Shown here one piece after another: positions 44,864-51,348 of a DNA stretch of 53,018 nt. Made by a program: the position numbers and the translations under genes. Below the pieces are notes generated by a model. That model had not been told where the DNA came from, made no database searches, and worked only from the letters and a program-made list of their open reading frames with translations. Origin of the DNA: a virus; the IMG/VR virus record IMGVR_UViG_3300009184_002991, positions 1 to 53,018 of that record; one strand, 5' to 3'. Each line of letters begins with the position of its first letter. Positions within the stretch are counted from its first letter, which is position 1.

Positions 44864-45173
44864 TAAGATTCTTTCATATAACGAATTTATTACGGAATCA
44901 AGAATACCTATAGCTTGGGCTAAACCTTCTCAAGTAACAACTAAGGTTCTTTCTTTCATAGCAGAGAAAGAAAAGGTTACAAAGAAAGAATTAATGGAAT
45001 TTCTTGATAGTATACCTGAGGATGACTCTGGGAGAAAACCAACTATGGCTTGGGTTAGAAATCAGAAGAAGTATATCCAATACAAAGTTCAAGAGGATTC
45101 AGCAAATTATTTTTCTTTGACTACTTTAGGAAGGAGAGTTTTAAAATCCTTCAAAATCAATGAAACAAACTAG
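44856..45173 (+). CDS. Small protein with leader and winged-helix-like region
   Basis: 105 residues, overlapping the previous gene by eight bases. Starts MINKILSYNEFITESRI (ITE as possible cut site). The remainder, VTTKVLSFIAEKEKVTKKELMEFLDSI ... MAWVRNQKKYIQYKVQEDSANYFSLTTLGRRVLKSF, has the helix-turn-helix-wing order of small winged-helix DNA-binding proteins, ending in the typical LTxxGRxVL. If packaged, it could act on host or phage DNA at infection start; that is speculation. Confidence 0.5.
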   Translation: MINKILSYNEFITESRIPIAWAKPSQVTTKVLSFIAEKEKVTKKELMEFLDSIPEDDSGRKPTMAWVRNQKKYIQYKVQEDSANYFSLTTLGRRVLKSFKINETN

Positions 45174-45207
45174 GGTTTCATCTCTATGATATAGAAAATA
45201 TATCAAC

Positions 45208-45387
45208 ATGGAAAATTACGAAAAAATTAAAGAATTGGTAGCAAGCATGGAAAAAGACATGGAAGCTTTCTACGTAAAAGGTAACAAGTCTGCAGGAACT
45301 CGCGTTCGTACAGCTTGTCAAGATCTTAAAAAATTAGCTCAAGATTTAAGAGTTAATGTACAAGAAACTAAAAACACTAAAGCCTAA
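45208..45387 (+). CDS. Histone H1-like DNA-binding protein (Hc1-like, Bacteroidota type)
   Basis: 59 residues, ATG 45208 to TAA 45387. The sequence reads as an H1-like protein: MENYEKIKELVASMEKDMEAF, then YVKGNKSAGTRVRTACQDL, then KKLAQDLRVNVQETKNTKA. The core K-G-N-x-[AS]-A-G-T-R-V-R-x-x-x-Q-[DE]-L-K-x-L-A-Q-[DE]-[IL]-R-V matches the small histone H1-like proteins widespread in Bacteroidota genomes and related to chlamydial Hc1 N-terminal sequence. Such proteins bind and compact DNA. An AATATATC element lies 5 bases upstream, in a 34-base gap. The next gene starts six bases after the stop. Likely of host origin, possibly used to organise phage DNA. Confidence 0.8.
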   Translation: MENYEKIKELVASMEKDMEAFYVKGNKSAGTRVRTACQDLKKLAQDLRVNVQETKNTKA

Positions 45388-45392
45388 TTACA

Positions 45393-45623
45393 ATGGGATA
45401 TTACATTTGTAAGGTAAGCTTTTTCACTGGTGAGGTTTCTAAAAGTACAGGAAAAGCAAAAGCATCAAGGTCTGAAATCTTAGTAGAAGCGGAAGCTGTT
45501 ACTGAAGCTGAAACAAGATTGCATGCCCATCTTGCTGGAGATAATTCAACTGCTCATTTAGATTTCGAAGTTACTTCTGTAGCTCAATCTAAAATTGAAT
45601 CAGTGGTTCATATCAAAGGATAA
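45393..45623 (+). CDS. DUF4494-like small protein
   Basis: 76 residues. MGYYICKVSFFTGEVSKSTGKAK followed by SRSEILVEAEAVTEAETRLHAHL resembles the N-terminal half of DUF4494 proteins of Bacteroidota, with W/Y-Y-x-C-K-V at the start and a [TF]-x-x-A-E-x-R-[IL] helix. The C-terminal FEVTSVAQSKIESVVHIKG strand fits the family's [FV]-x-V-T-x-[IV]-x-x-[AS]-K pattern. Function of the family is unknown. Follows the histone-like gene by five bases and precedes a strong terminator. Confidence 0.5.
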   Translation: MGYYICKVSFFTGEVSKSTGKAKASRSEILVEAEAVTEAETRLHAHLAGDNSTAHLDFEVTSVAQSKIESVVHIKG

Positions 45624-45640
45624 GATAAACTATTAATTAG

Positions 45641-45678
45641 AAACTCCTGATGGATATATAATCTATCAGGAGTTTTTT
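45641..45678 (+). terminator. Intrinsic terminator, with promoter-like element in its apex
   Basis: AAACTCCTGAT (45641-45651) pairs with ATCAGGAGTTT (45665-45675), an 11-base stem continued by GGAT/ATCT (one G-U) to a 5-base ATATA loop, followed by a T-run ending at 45678. It lies 17 bases after the DUF4494-like stop. The recurrent GGATATATAA element (45652-45661) occupies the top of the hairpin, 40 bases before ATG 45702. Confidence 0.85.
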
Positions 45679-45701
45679 GTATACCCTGGTTTAAAGACAA
45701 A

Positions 45702-45971
45702 ATGAAAAAGAAAAAATCTTACGAGACTGGCTCTTACACACCACCAACATCTCCTGTTAAAATACCAAAGGGGGGTAAGGGGTTTGATGTGATTAAAAAA
45801 TCTATGTCAGAAGAGGAAGCACCAGAAACTGGTGCATATGAACCACCAGTTTCCCCTGTTAAAATACCTAAAGGTGATACTGGCTTTAATACAGTAAAGA
45901 ATGGATACAGAAGATTCATTTGGTCTTGGAAAGAATATATAGGCAAAAAGCCAAAATTCCCTAAAACATAA
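45702..45971 (+). CDS. Small basic protein with internal duplication
   Basis: 89 residues, ATG 45702 after the terminator. It contains two copies of a ~26-residue unit: ETGSYTPPTSPVKIPKGGKG (residues 7-26, continuing FDVIKK) and ETGAYEPPVSPVKIPKGDTG (about 42-61, continuing FNTVKN). The C-terminus YRRFIWSWKEYIGKKPKFP is aromatic and basic. The Pro-rich SPVKIPKG motif suggests a linear peptide that binds a partner or is exposed on a structure. No family recognised. One base before the next gene. Confidence 0.55.
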   Translation: MKKKKSYETGSYTPPTSPVKIPKGGKGFDVIKKSMSEEEAPETGAYEPPVSPVKIPKGDTGFNTVKNGYRRFIWSWKEYIGKKPKFPKT

Positions 45972-45972
45972 T

Positions 45973-46335
45973 ATGCCATCAGTATCTAAAACACAACAGA
46001 GATTAATGGGTCAGGCTCACGGAGTACGTAAGTGGATGGACACTAACGGAAAAGAGGGGTTAGATCCTAAAGATATTAAATCAGCTTATAGAGAAACTAT
46101 TGTTGATATAGCAAAAAGTATGAAGAAGAAAGCTTTAAAAGATTTTGCTAGTACAGAACATAAAGGATTACCAGAAGAAATTGAGGAAGGATTAGGGGAT
46201 AAAGGAAATCCTGGAGAAGTACCCGCAATATATCCTTATCTTAAGCCTGAGTCTAATAAACAAAAGAAAAGAACATTAGCATCGAAGATGCAAAATCTAT
46301 CAGATTATAGAGAATTTATATCAACTAAAAAATAA
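45973..46335 (+). CDS. DUF3008-like small protein
   Basis: 120 residues. MPSVSKTQQRLMGQAHGVRKW, then a helix, then KSMKKKALKDFASTEHKGLPEEI. These two ends are the hallmark of DUF3008-type proteins (MPxxSKxQQRxMGxxH ... DFASTKHKGLP), small basic proteins often found in T4-like and cyanobacterial phages, with unknown function. The C-terminus ends KMQNLSDYREFISTKK, which looks like the block's leader motif placed at the C-terminal end. Only one base separates it from the duplicated-repeat gene. Confidence 0.65.
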   Translation: MPSVSKTQQRLMGQAHGVRKWMDTNGKEGLDPKDIKSAYRETIVDIAKSMKKKALKDFASTEHKGLPEEIEEGLGDKGNPGEVPAIYPYLKPESNKQKKRTLASKMQNLSDYREFISTKK

Positions 46336-46340
46336 TTATT

Positions 46341-46811
46341 ATGGAAGAAAAACTAGACGAAGATTGCGGATGTGGGGGAACCACAGATAGCATTAGAAGT
46401 TTTACCAATGCTTCTGCATCTAGATATGATCAGGATCCTTTAGTGGGAATAAGAGTAAACTTGGTAGACGGAAGATCTGGTAAGGTCGATGATTCTATTA
46501 GAAATAATACTGGTGAAGTTATTGGGTATGTAATAGAGGGAGATAGGGGAACATATAGAGTATTTAAAAATAAAATTGCTGGACCTATTAGTGAAGGAGA
46601 AGGTGCAATGGCTTCTTTAACAGCTACACCGGGGATGGGAAATGTTATACCTCCTGGACCAGGGAGAACAGGATCGGGTGATCAATTTCCTTCATTAGAA
46701 GTTGGTACACCGGCTGCTAGAAAGAAAAAGAAGAAGAAAGATAACAACCCTACAGATACTTCTTTAATGGACTTTAAAACGTTCCTTAGCAGAGGCAAGG
46801 GTAACCAATAA
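46341..46811 (+). CDS. Unknown basic protein with PGMGNV motif
   Basis: 156 residues, ATG 46341. Cys-rich start (DEDCGCGG), a beta-like middle (VGIRVNLVDGRSGKVDDSIRNNTGEVIGYVIEGDRGTYRVFKNKI), then AMASLTATPGMGNVIPPGPG, a Gly/Pro-rich stretch with a motif I recall from other large T4-like phage proteins, a poly-Lys run (RKKKKKKD) and a C-terminal LMDFKTFLSRGKGNQ. No function can be given. It closes the three-gene unit that begins after the terminator. Confidence 0.5.
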   Translation: MEEKLDEDCGCGGTTDSIRSFTNASASRYDQDPLVGIRVNLVDGRSGKVDDSIRNNTGEVIGYVIEGDRGTYRVFKNKIAGPISEGEGAMASLTATPGMGNVIPPGPGRTGSGDQFPSLEVGTPAARKKKKKKDNNPTDTSLMDFKTFLSRGKGNQ

Positions 46812-46887
46812 GAATCGTTTTCTTATTAATTCTAAAAATTTTACAAAATCTAATTAAACTTCTGTGGAAATTTCTTAATTTAGCTTT
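46812..46887. other. 76-base A/T-rich gap
   Basis: No gene. TAAGAA/TTCTTA at 46809-46825 could form a weak 6-base hairpin. TAGCTTTG at 46881-46888 matches the Bacteroidota sigma-A -7 consensus TAnnTTTG but overlaps the GTG start of the next gene, and no clear TTG -33 element is at the right distance. Nothing firm. Confidence 0.3.
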
Positions 46888-47271
46888 GTGCAAAAATTAA
46901 ATATAATACAAGAAGAATACAAAGATGATCCTTGGAAGGTTCTAGTCTGTTGTATATTATTAAATCAGACCAACAACCGTCAGGTTAGACCTCTGATCTC
47001 ACATTTCTTTAAAACGTGGCCTAATCCAGCATCTATTATTAGAGAAAATCCTATTAATATAAGTGCATTCATTAAGAGTACTGGATTTCAAAATATAAAG
47101 GCTCACAGGATTAGGGAATTCTCTATAGCATGGGAGATAGGTATAAGAGATCCTAAGAAATTCCCAGGAGTAGGAGAATACGGTAGAGAAGCATGGAGAA
47201 TATTTGTAGAAGAAGATCTGGATTTTACGCCGAAGGATAAGAAGCTAAAAATGTATTTGGATTGTATGTAG
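46888..47271 (+). CDS. MBD4-like DNA glycosylase (HhH-GPD family)
   Basis: 127 residues with a GTG start. DPWKVLVCCILLNQTNNRQV (14-33) matches the N-terminal WKLLIATIFLNRT helix of MBD4. KSTGFQNIKAHRIREFS corresponds to its L-G-L-Y-x-x-R-A-K-T-I segment. FPGVGEYGREAWRIF (92-106) is the helix-hairpin-helix, and FTPKDKKLKMYLDCM (113-127) carries the catalytic Asp at 117, as in the PEDHKLNKYHDWL of MBD4. MBD4 enzymes are monofunctional glycosylases that remove T or U from G mispairs. The catalytic domain alone is present. Start choice is weak because the leader has no ribosome-binding signal, but the domain begins within 14 residues. Confidence 0.75.
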   Translation: MQKLNIIQEEYKDDPWKVLVCCILLNQTNNRQVRPLISHFFKTWPNPASIIRENPINISAFIKSTGFQNIKAHRIREFSIAWEIGIRDPKKFPGVGEYGREAWRIFVEEDLDFTPKDKKLKMYLDCM

Positions 47272-47283
47272 AATATATACTAC

Positions 47284-47880
47284 ATGAATCATTTACTAAG
47301 GTTTGAAAATTACAAACCAATATACGAGAAAATCCAGCCAATCACAGCTAATTGGTTTATAATTGATAGTGAGGGTTCTTTTGAGAAGAAAGAACAATCA
47401 GGTTTTTTCGTATTTAATCGTGTTGGTACTTTCTCGATAATCTATAATAAAAAAGCTTCTGATTCGGAAGAGGCAAGAATAGATTTTTATACATCCAAAG
47501 AAAATTCTAAGGACAAAAAAACAATCTGTGAATGTAAGATACTAACAAAAAGTGGAGAAGAAAGAACTGTTAGGAGGTTTACTGATATTACCCCAGACAA
47601 TATTTGGGAGATCGTCACATCATTCTTTGATTATTGTGATTTAGAGAAATCTGAAAAAGAGGTAACTGATAGATTCTTATTAGGATTTTCTAAAAGTTTA
47701 AAAGAGGTTCTAAAATACGAAAGCAGTGATCAGTTACCCTCAGCATTTAAAACATTCTATAAATTCATTTCTGAATGGGCTAAGAAATCTGATACTAAGA
47801 TAGAGATTAAAGCTACTAACAACAACTACGAACTTTTAGAATTAATTAGGAAATTCATGGACAACTTCAAAAAAGTCTAA
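47284..47880 (+). CDS. Unknown protein with leader
   Basis: 198 residues, ATG 47284. Begins MNHLLRFENYKPIYEKIQP (IYE as possible cut site), a less typical member of the leader family. A beta-rich middle (GFFVFNRVGTFSIIYNKKASDSEEARIDFY ... KTICECKILTKSGEERTVRRF) is followed by helices (NIWEIVTSFFDYCDL; AFKTFYKFISEWAKK). No family recognised. The start codon lies in the right arm of ATGTAG-AATATATA-CTACAT (47266-47285), a small palindrome around the promoter-like element. Its stop overlaps the convergent gene by four bases. Confidence 0.55.
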   Translation: MNHLLRFENYKPIYEKIQPITANWFIIDSEGSFEKKEQSGFFVFNRVGTFSIIYNKKASDSEEARIDFYTSKENSKDKKTICECKILTKSGEERTVRRFTDITPDNIWEIVTSFFDYCDLEKSEKEVTDRFLLGFSKSLKEVLKYESSDQLPSAFKTFYKFISEWAKKSDTKIEIKATNNNYELLELIRKFMDNFKKV

Positions 47881-48182
47881 GCTGATTCTCTCTTTTTTAA
47901 TTGTGACAGGAAATCCTTCCAAACAACTAATCCTTCTTTAATTCCTGCTTTAGGGAATTTGTGAAATTCTGCACGGTGCGACATTATATAAGAAGCTATT
48001 ATTGCATCTTTAAGTTCTATTTCTTTCTTATCTAACATCTCCTGTAATCTTCTTACAGATTTTAATGCTTCCTCTCTATTAGAAAACCTTAATCCTCTTG
48101 GATATTTTGAATCATTGGAGAAAGGTTTAATGTCATTAAGATAAACCTGTTCGAAAAGTTTAAAGGTTAGAATTTTTTTCAC
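47877..48182 (-). CDS. Small leader-bearing protein on the minus strand
   Basis: 101 residues with a GTG start (an ATG two bases upstream runs into TGA, so GTG is required). Begins MKKILTFKLFEQVYLND, sharing FKLFEQVYL with the metallopeptidase-like protein at 40.7 kb, with LFE as possible cut site. The rest is helical and basic (FSNREEALKSVRRLQEMLDKKEIELKDAIIASYIMSHRAEFHKFP). The minus-strand leader contains GAATATATACTAT, like the element before the convergent gene at 47.28 kb. No family recognised. That the leader appears on the opposite strand shows it is tied to the protein, not to the operon. Confidence 0.55.
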   Translation of the reverse strand: MKKILTFKLFEQVYLNDIKPFSNDSKYPRGLRFSNREEALKSVRRLQEMLDKKEIELKDAIIASYIMSHRAEFHKFPKAGIKEGLVVWKDFLSQLKKRESA

Positions 48183-48246
48183 ATAGTATATATTCTTTAC
48201 CTAAATAAATCGAAACCTCTTAGTTGTATTAGTGTAAGATAAGAGT

Positions 48247-49653
48247 ATGATTATTGATATAGAAAATTCAGGTACATCTTTAGTTGTCTCCCATTATACA
48301 GAGGAAGGGGACGTAAATTTGTTAAAACTACAAGTTCCTAAAGCGCTTCAATTCGTCTGGCAAAAAACATCTGCTAGCGATAGATCGAAAGATTCAGAAT
48401 GGACAACATGGGACGGATTTCCTGTTAAAAAATCTTCTACATATAAGTTTGATAAGTATAGAGTAGTAGAAATTTTAGAAGCACTAGATCCTGAATTAAC
48501 CAAGCCTCTTTGGGATTACCAGACGCCTAAAAAATACTTCGTCGATATTGAGGTGGAGATGACAGATAACAGAGCAGATTCATTAGACACAGAGAATTCT
48601 AAGAATAGAATTCTTTCCATAGGAATGGCTTCTTCTCAAGGTAAGGTTCTTGTTATAGGTCTGGAGGATATGAGTCCTGATAGGATATTAAAGATCGAGA
48701 AAAGGATTAATGATCATTTTGAAGGACAAAATGGGGATTGGACTTTTAATTACAGAAAGTTTGAAAGTGAGTTTGATATGCTCTACACTTTTCTTTCTAA
48801 ATTAGTTCCTAAGATGCCTTTGATAACTGGGTGGAATTGGTTTGGTTATGACTGGCCTTATATTATAAACAGAGCTAAGAGATTAGGTATAGATCCTAAG
48901 ATTGCTTCACCTAGTGGGGTACTTATAGGAAAGCATCAAATACCTATGCACGTTTTAATGGTCGATTACCTTGACATTTATAAGAAGTGGGATAGGGTAG
49001 TAAAAATCAGAGAGTCTAACTCATTAGATTATGTTTCCAATCAAGCTATAGGGATTAAAAAGATTGCTTATAATGGAACATTAAAAGATTTATACGAGTC
49101 AGACTTTGAAACGTTCATATTTTATAACGCAGTTGACTGTGCTCTTGTACACTATATAGATAAAAGACTTGATACACTTTCTACTTTCTTTAAAATCGCA
49201 GAAGTAAGTAGAGTGGAGATCAATAGAGCATTATCTCCAGTTTGGACTACTGAGGTTCTTATGCTAAGAAAATTCTTAGAAAGAAAACAGGTAATTGTAA
49301 ATGAAAGGAAAGAGGAAAATCATGTTAAATTCGAAGGAGCTTATGTTAAGAAGCCAGAAAAAGGATTATATGAATGGATCGCTTGTTTTGACTTTGCTTC
49401 TCTTTATCCTAATACAATGATGCAATGGGGTATATCCCCTGAGGTTTATATAGGTAAGAATCTTAAGAACATACCCGAAGGTGCAATTAAAACTTCGTCA
49501 GGAGCGGTATTTTATAGTAAGGAAGGAAGAGAACCTATATTAAGAGAAATATTAAAAGGACTTTACGGGCAAAGAAAAGCAACAAAGAAGAAATATTTCG
49601 AATGTGAAAAAGAAATAGAGAAAATACAAAAAGTAATTAAAGAAAAATCATAA
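48247..49653 (+). CDS. 43A: Family B DNA polymerase, N-terminal half (exonuclease plus motif A)
   Basis: 468 residues against ~900 for T4 gp43. Exo I YFVDIEVE (~97-104), Exo II GWNWFGYDWPYI (~195-206) and Exo III YNAVDCALV (~293-301) give a complete 3'-5' proofreading set. Palm motif A DFASLYPN is at ~382-389. The chain stops after LYGQRKATKKKYFECEKEIEKIQKVIKEKS, in the fingers helix before motif B (K-x3-N-S-x-Y-G) and motif C (D-T-D), so it cannot polymerise alone. The next ORF is unrelated, so the C-terminal half must be encoded outside the window. Split gp43 genes are known in Aeromonas T4-like phages and in Rhodothermus phage RM378. Confidence 0.85.
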   Translation: MIIDIENSGTSLVVSHYTEEGDVNLLKLQVPKALQFVWQKTSASDRSKDSEWTTWDGFPVKKSSTYKFDKYRVVEILEALDPELTKPLWDYQTPKKYFVDIEVEMTDNRADSLDTENSKNRILSIGMASSQGKVLVIGLEDMSPDRILKIEKRINDHFEGQNGDWTFNYRKFESEFDMLYTFLSKLVPKMPLITGWNWFGYDWPYIINRAKRLGIDPKIASPSGVLIGKHQIPMHVLMVDYLDIYKKWDRVVKIRESNSLDYVSNQAIGIKKIAYNGTLKDLYESDFETFIFYNAVDCALVHYIDKRLDTLSTFFKIAEVSRVEINRALSPVWTTEVLMLRKFLERKQVIVNERKEENHVKFEGAYVKKPEKGLYEWIACFDFASLYPNTMMQWGISPEVYIGKNLKNIPEGAIKTSSGAVFYSKEGREPILREILKGLYGQRKATKKKYFECEKEIEKIQKVIKEKS

Positions 49654-49656
49654 ATT

Positions 49657-50121
49657 ATGGCAAACACAGACAACAAATGTGCGGATCTTCCAGTTGAAGA
49701 TTTCCACACTGGGGTAAACGATACCCTCGGCTTGATTTACAATAAGCAAGCAGAATTACAATCAAGATACGGATTTGATTTTAAGGATTGGACCTTGAAA
49801 CAAATTGCAGATTTTTGGATGGTTAACAAACATGCACTAAGTGATGAGTTAAACGAAATGTTTGATGCTCTTGGAGGTGTTAATGATGGTATTGGATCTG
49901 CAGGATGGAAATACTGGAAAGGAGACAATAAGAAAGCTTCTGAAATGAAGATCTCTGACCTTAGTGAAAATGATAGATTGGAGTTATTCTATGAATGGAT
50001 TGACGGATTACATTTCTTTATGAACTTCGGTATTTCTATGGGAATGACAAGTAAGGATATTGTTAATCTTTATATGGCAAAAAATGCTGAAAATCATGAC
50101 AGGCAGGAGAGAGGATATTAA
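49657..50121 (+). CDS. Dimeric all-alpha dUTPase-like NTP pyrophosphatase
   Basis: 154 residues, three bases after the polymerase half. E64-x-x-E67 (DELNEMFDAL), WKYWKGD near 84-90, E113-x-x-D116 in LFYEWIDGLHFFMNFGISMGM and the ending LYMAKNAENHDRQERGY are the metal-binding and C-terminal signatures of the dUTPase_2/dCTPase (MazG-related) fold. The enzyme would hydrolyse dUTP and/or dCTP to the monophosphate, as T4 gp56 does, keeping uracil out of phage DNA. The adjacent NrdB gene fits a nucleotide-metabolism group. Substrate choice between dUTP and dCTP cannot be read from sequence. Confidence 0.78.
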   Translation: MANTDNKCADLPVEDFHTGVNDTLGLIYNKQAELQSRYGFDFKDWTLKQIADFWMVNKHALSDELNEMFDALGGVNDGIGSAGWKYWKGDNKKASEMKISDLSENDRLELFYEWIDGLHFFMNFGISMGMTSKDIVNLYMAKNAENHDRQERGY

Positions 50122-50142
50122 TATATAGATGACCCAATCATT

Positions 50143-50331
50143 ATGAGCAATATAAAATTTTACACTAATAGACAAATAGCACTACAAATGGCTATGAAGT
50201 TACATAAGGAAGGATCAATAACAAAAAGCGAGATAACAAAAAATGCCGATGAGTTTTATGCTTGGCTTCAGGATGCTCCACAGAAAGATTCAGATAATAA
50301 AGAATGGTTGAAAATTAACGAAATTAAATAA
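50143..50331 (+). CDS. Small unknown protein
   Basis: 62 residues, ATG 50143, after GGATATTAATATATAG (50113-50128), a loose form of the promoter-like element. Helical throughout (NRQIALQMAMKLHKEGSITKSEITKNADEFYAWLQDA). No family recognised. Lies between the dUTPase-like and nrdB genes. Confidence 0.5.
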   Translation: MSNIKFYTNRQIALQMAMKLHKEGSITKSEITKNADEFYAWLQDAPQKDSDNKEWLKINEIK

Positions 50332-50345
50332 TATAAATAATTAAG

Positions 50346-51326
50346 ATGGAAAAGTTACTCACCCCGAATCCTAGAAGATTCTCTTTATTCCCTGTACAAC
50401 AAGACGATATTTGGACAATGTACAAAACAGCGGAAGCTTCTTTTTGGACAGCGGAGGAAATAGATTTAGCACAGGATATCACTCACTGGAGAGATAAATT
50501 AAACGACAACGAGAGATATTTTATAAAGAATGTAATTGCTTTCTTTAATAACTCCGATGGGATAGTTAATGAGAATCTTGCAGCTAATTTTTTCAATCAG
50601 GTACAATACCCGGAAGCTAGATGCTTTTATGGATTCCAATTGGCTATTGAGAATATACACGGTGAGGTTTATTCTCTTCTTATAGATTCTTACATATCTG
50701 ACGAGGAAGAGAAAGAGAATTTATTTAATGCTATTGATACTGTCCCTGCGGTTAAAAGAAAAGCAGATTGGGCAATGAAATGGATCGAGAATGGATCATT
50801 CACTGAGAATATGATTGCATTTGCTGCTGTTGAAGGTATTTTCTTTTCCGGATCTTTCTGTTCTATATTTTGGTTAAAGAAAAGAGGATTAATGCCAGGT
50901 CTTTGCTTTGCTAATGAATTAATTTCTAGAGACGAAGGATTACATTGCGATTTTGCTTGTTTACTTTACACTCAGCACATTGAAAATAAACTTCCGGAGG
51001 AAACAGTGAAAGAGATTATTATGGAAGCTGTAGAGATCGAAAAGGAGTTTGTAACTTCATCTTTGCCTGTTAGACTTATTGGTATGAACTCTGAGCTTAT
51101 GTGTGAATATATCGAATTTGTAGCAGATAGGCTTTTAACTTCTTTAGGATGCTCAAGAGTTTATAATACTAAATGCCCTTTTGATTTTATGATAAATATT
51201 GCTTTAGAAAATAAAGGTAATTTCTTCGAAGGAAGAGTGGGATCATATCAGAAATCGGGTGTTATGGACAGTACTAAAGATAACGGAAATAGCGGAAAAA
51301 CTTTTTCAATGGATGCTGATTTTTAA
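50346..51326 (+). CDS. nrdB: Ribonucleotide reductase class Ia small subunit
   Basis: 326 residues. All di-iron ligands are present: D40 (EEIDLAQD), E102 and H105 (IENIHGEVY), E163 (AVEGIFFSG), E197 and H200 (SRDEGLH). The radical Tyr is Y109, four residues after H105 as in E. coli NrdB (H118/Y122). The C-terminal KTFSMDADF is the tail that docks into NrdA. The enzyme reduces ribonucleotides to deoxyribonucleotides with NrdA, which is not in the window. No intein or intron is seen. Confidence is high. Confidence 0.95.
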   Translation: MEKLLTPNPRRFSLFPVQQDDIWTMYKTAEASFWTAEEIDLAQDITHWRDKLNDNERYFIKNVIAFFNNSDGIVNENLAANFFNQVQYPEARCFYGFQLAIENIHGEVYSLLIDSYISDEEEKENLFNAIDTVPAVKRKADWAMKWIENGSFTENMIAFAAVEGIFFSGSFCSIFWLKKRGLMPGLCFANELISRDEGLHCDFACLLYTQHIENKLPEETVKEIIMEAVEIEKEFVTSSLPVRLIGMNSELMCEYIEFVADRLLTSLGCSRVYNTKCPFDFMINIALENKGNFFEGRVGSYQKSGVMDSTKDNGNSGKTFSMDADF

Positions 51327-51348
51327 TTAGGAAGATCATATTAACCAT

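Noticed and set aside
46881-46888. TAGCTTTG as a host sigma-A -7 promoter element (TAnnTTTG)
   Set aside because: It overlaps the GTG start of the glycosylase gene and no -33 TTG is at a suitable distance; likely chance.
49651-49660. Continuation of DNA polymerase by readthrough of TAA into the next in-frame ORF
   Set aside because: The next ORF is in the same frame but is a complete dUTPase-like protein, not the polymerase C-terminus.
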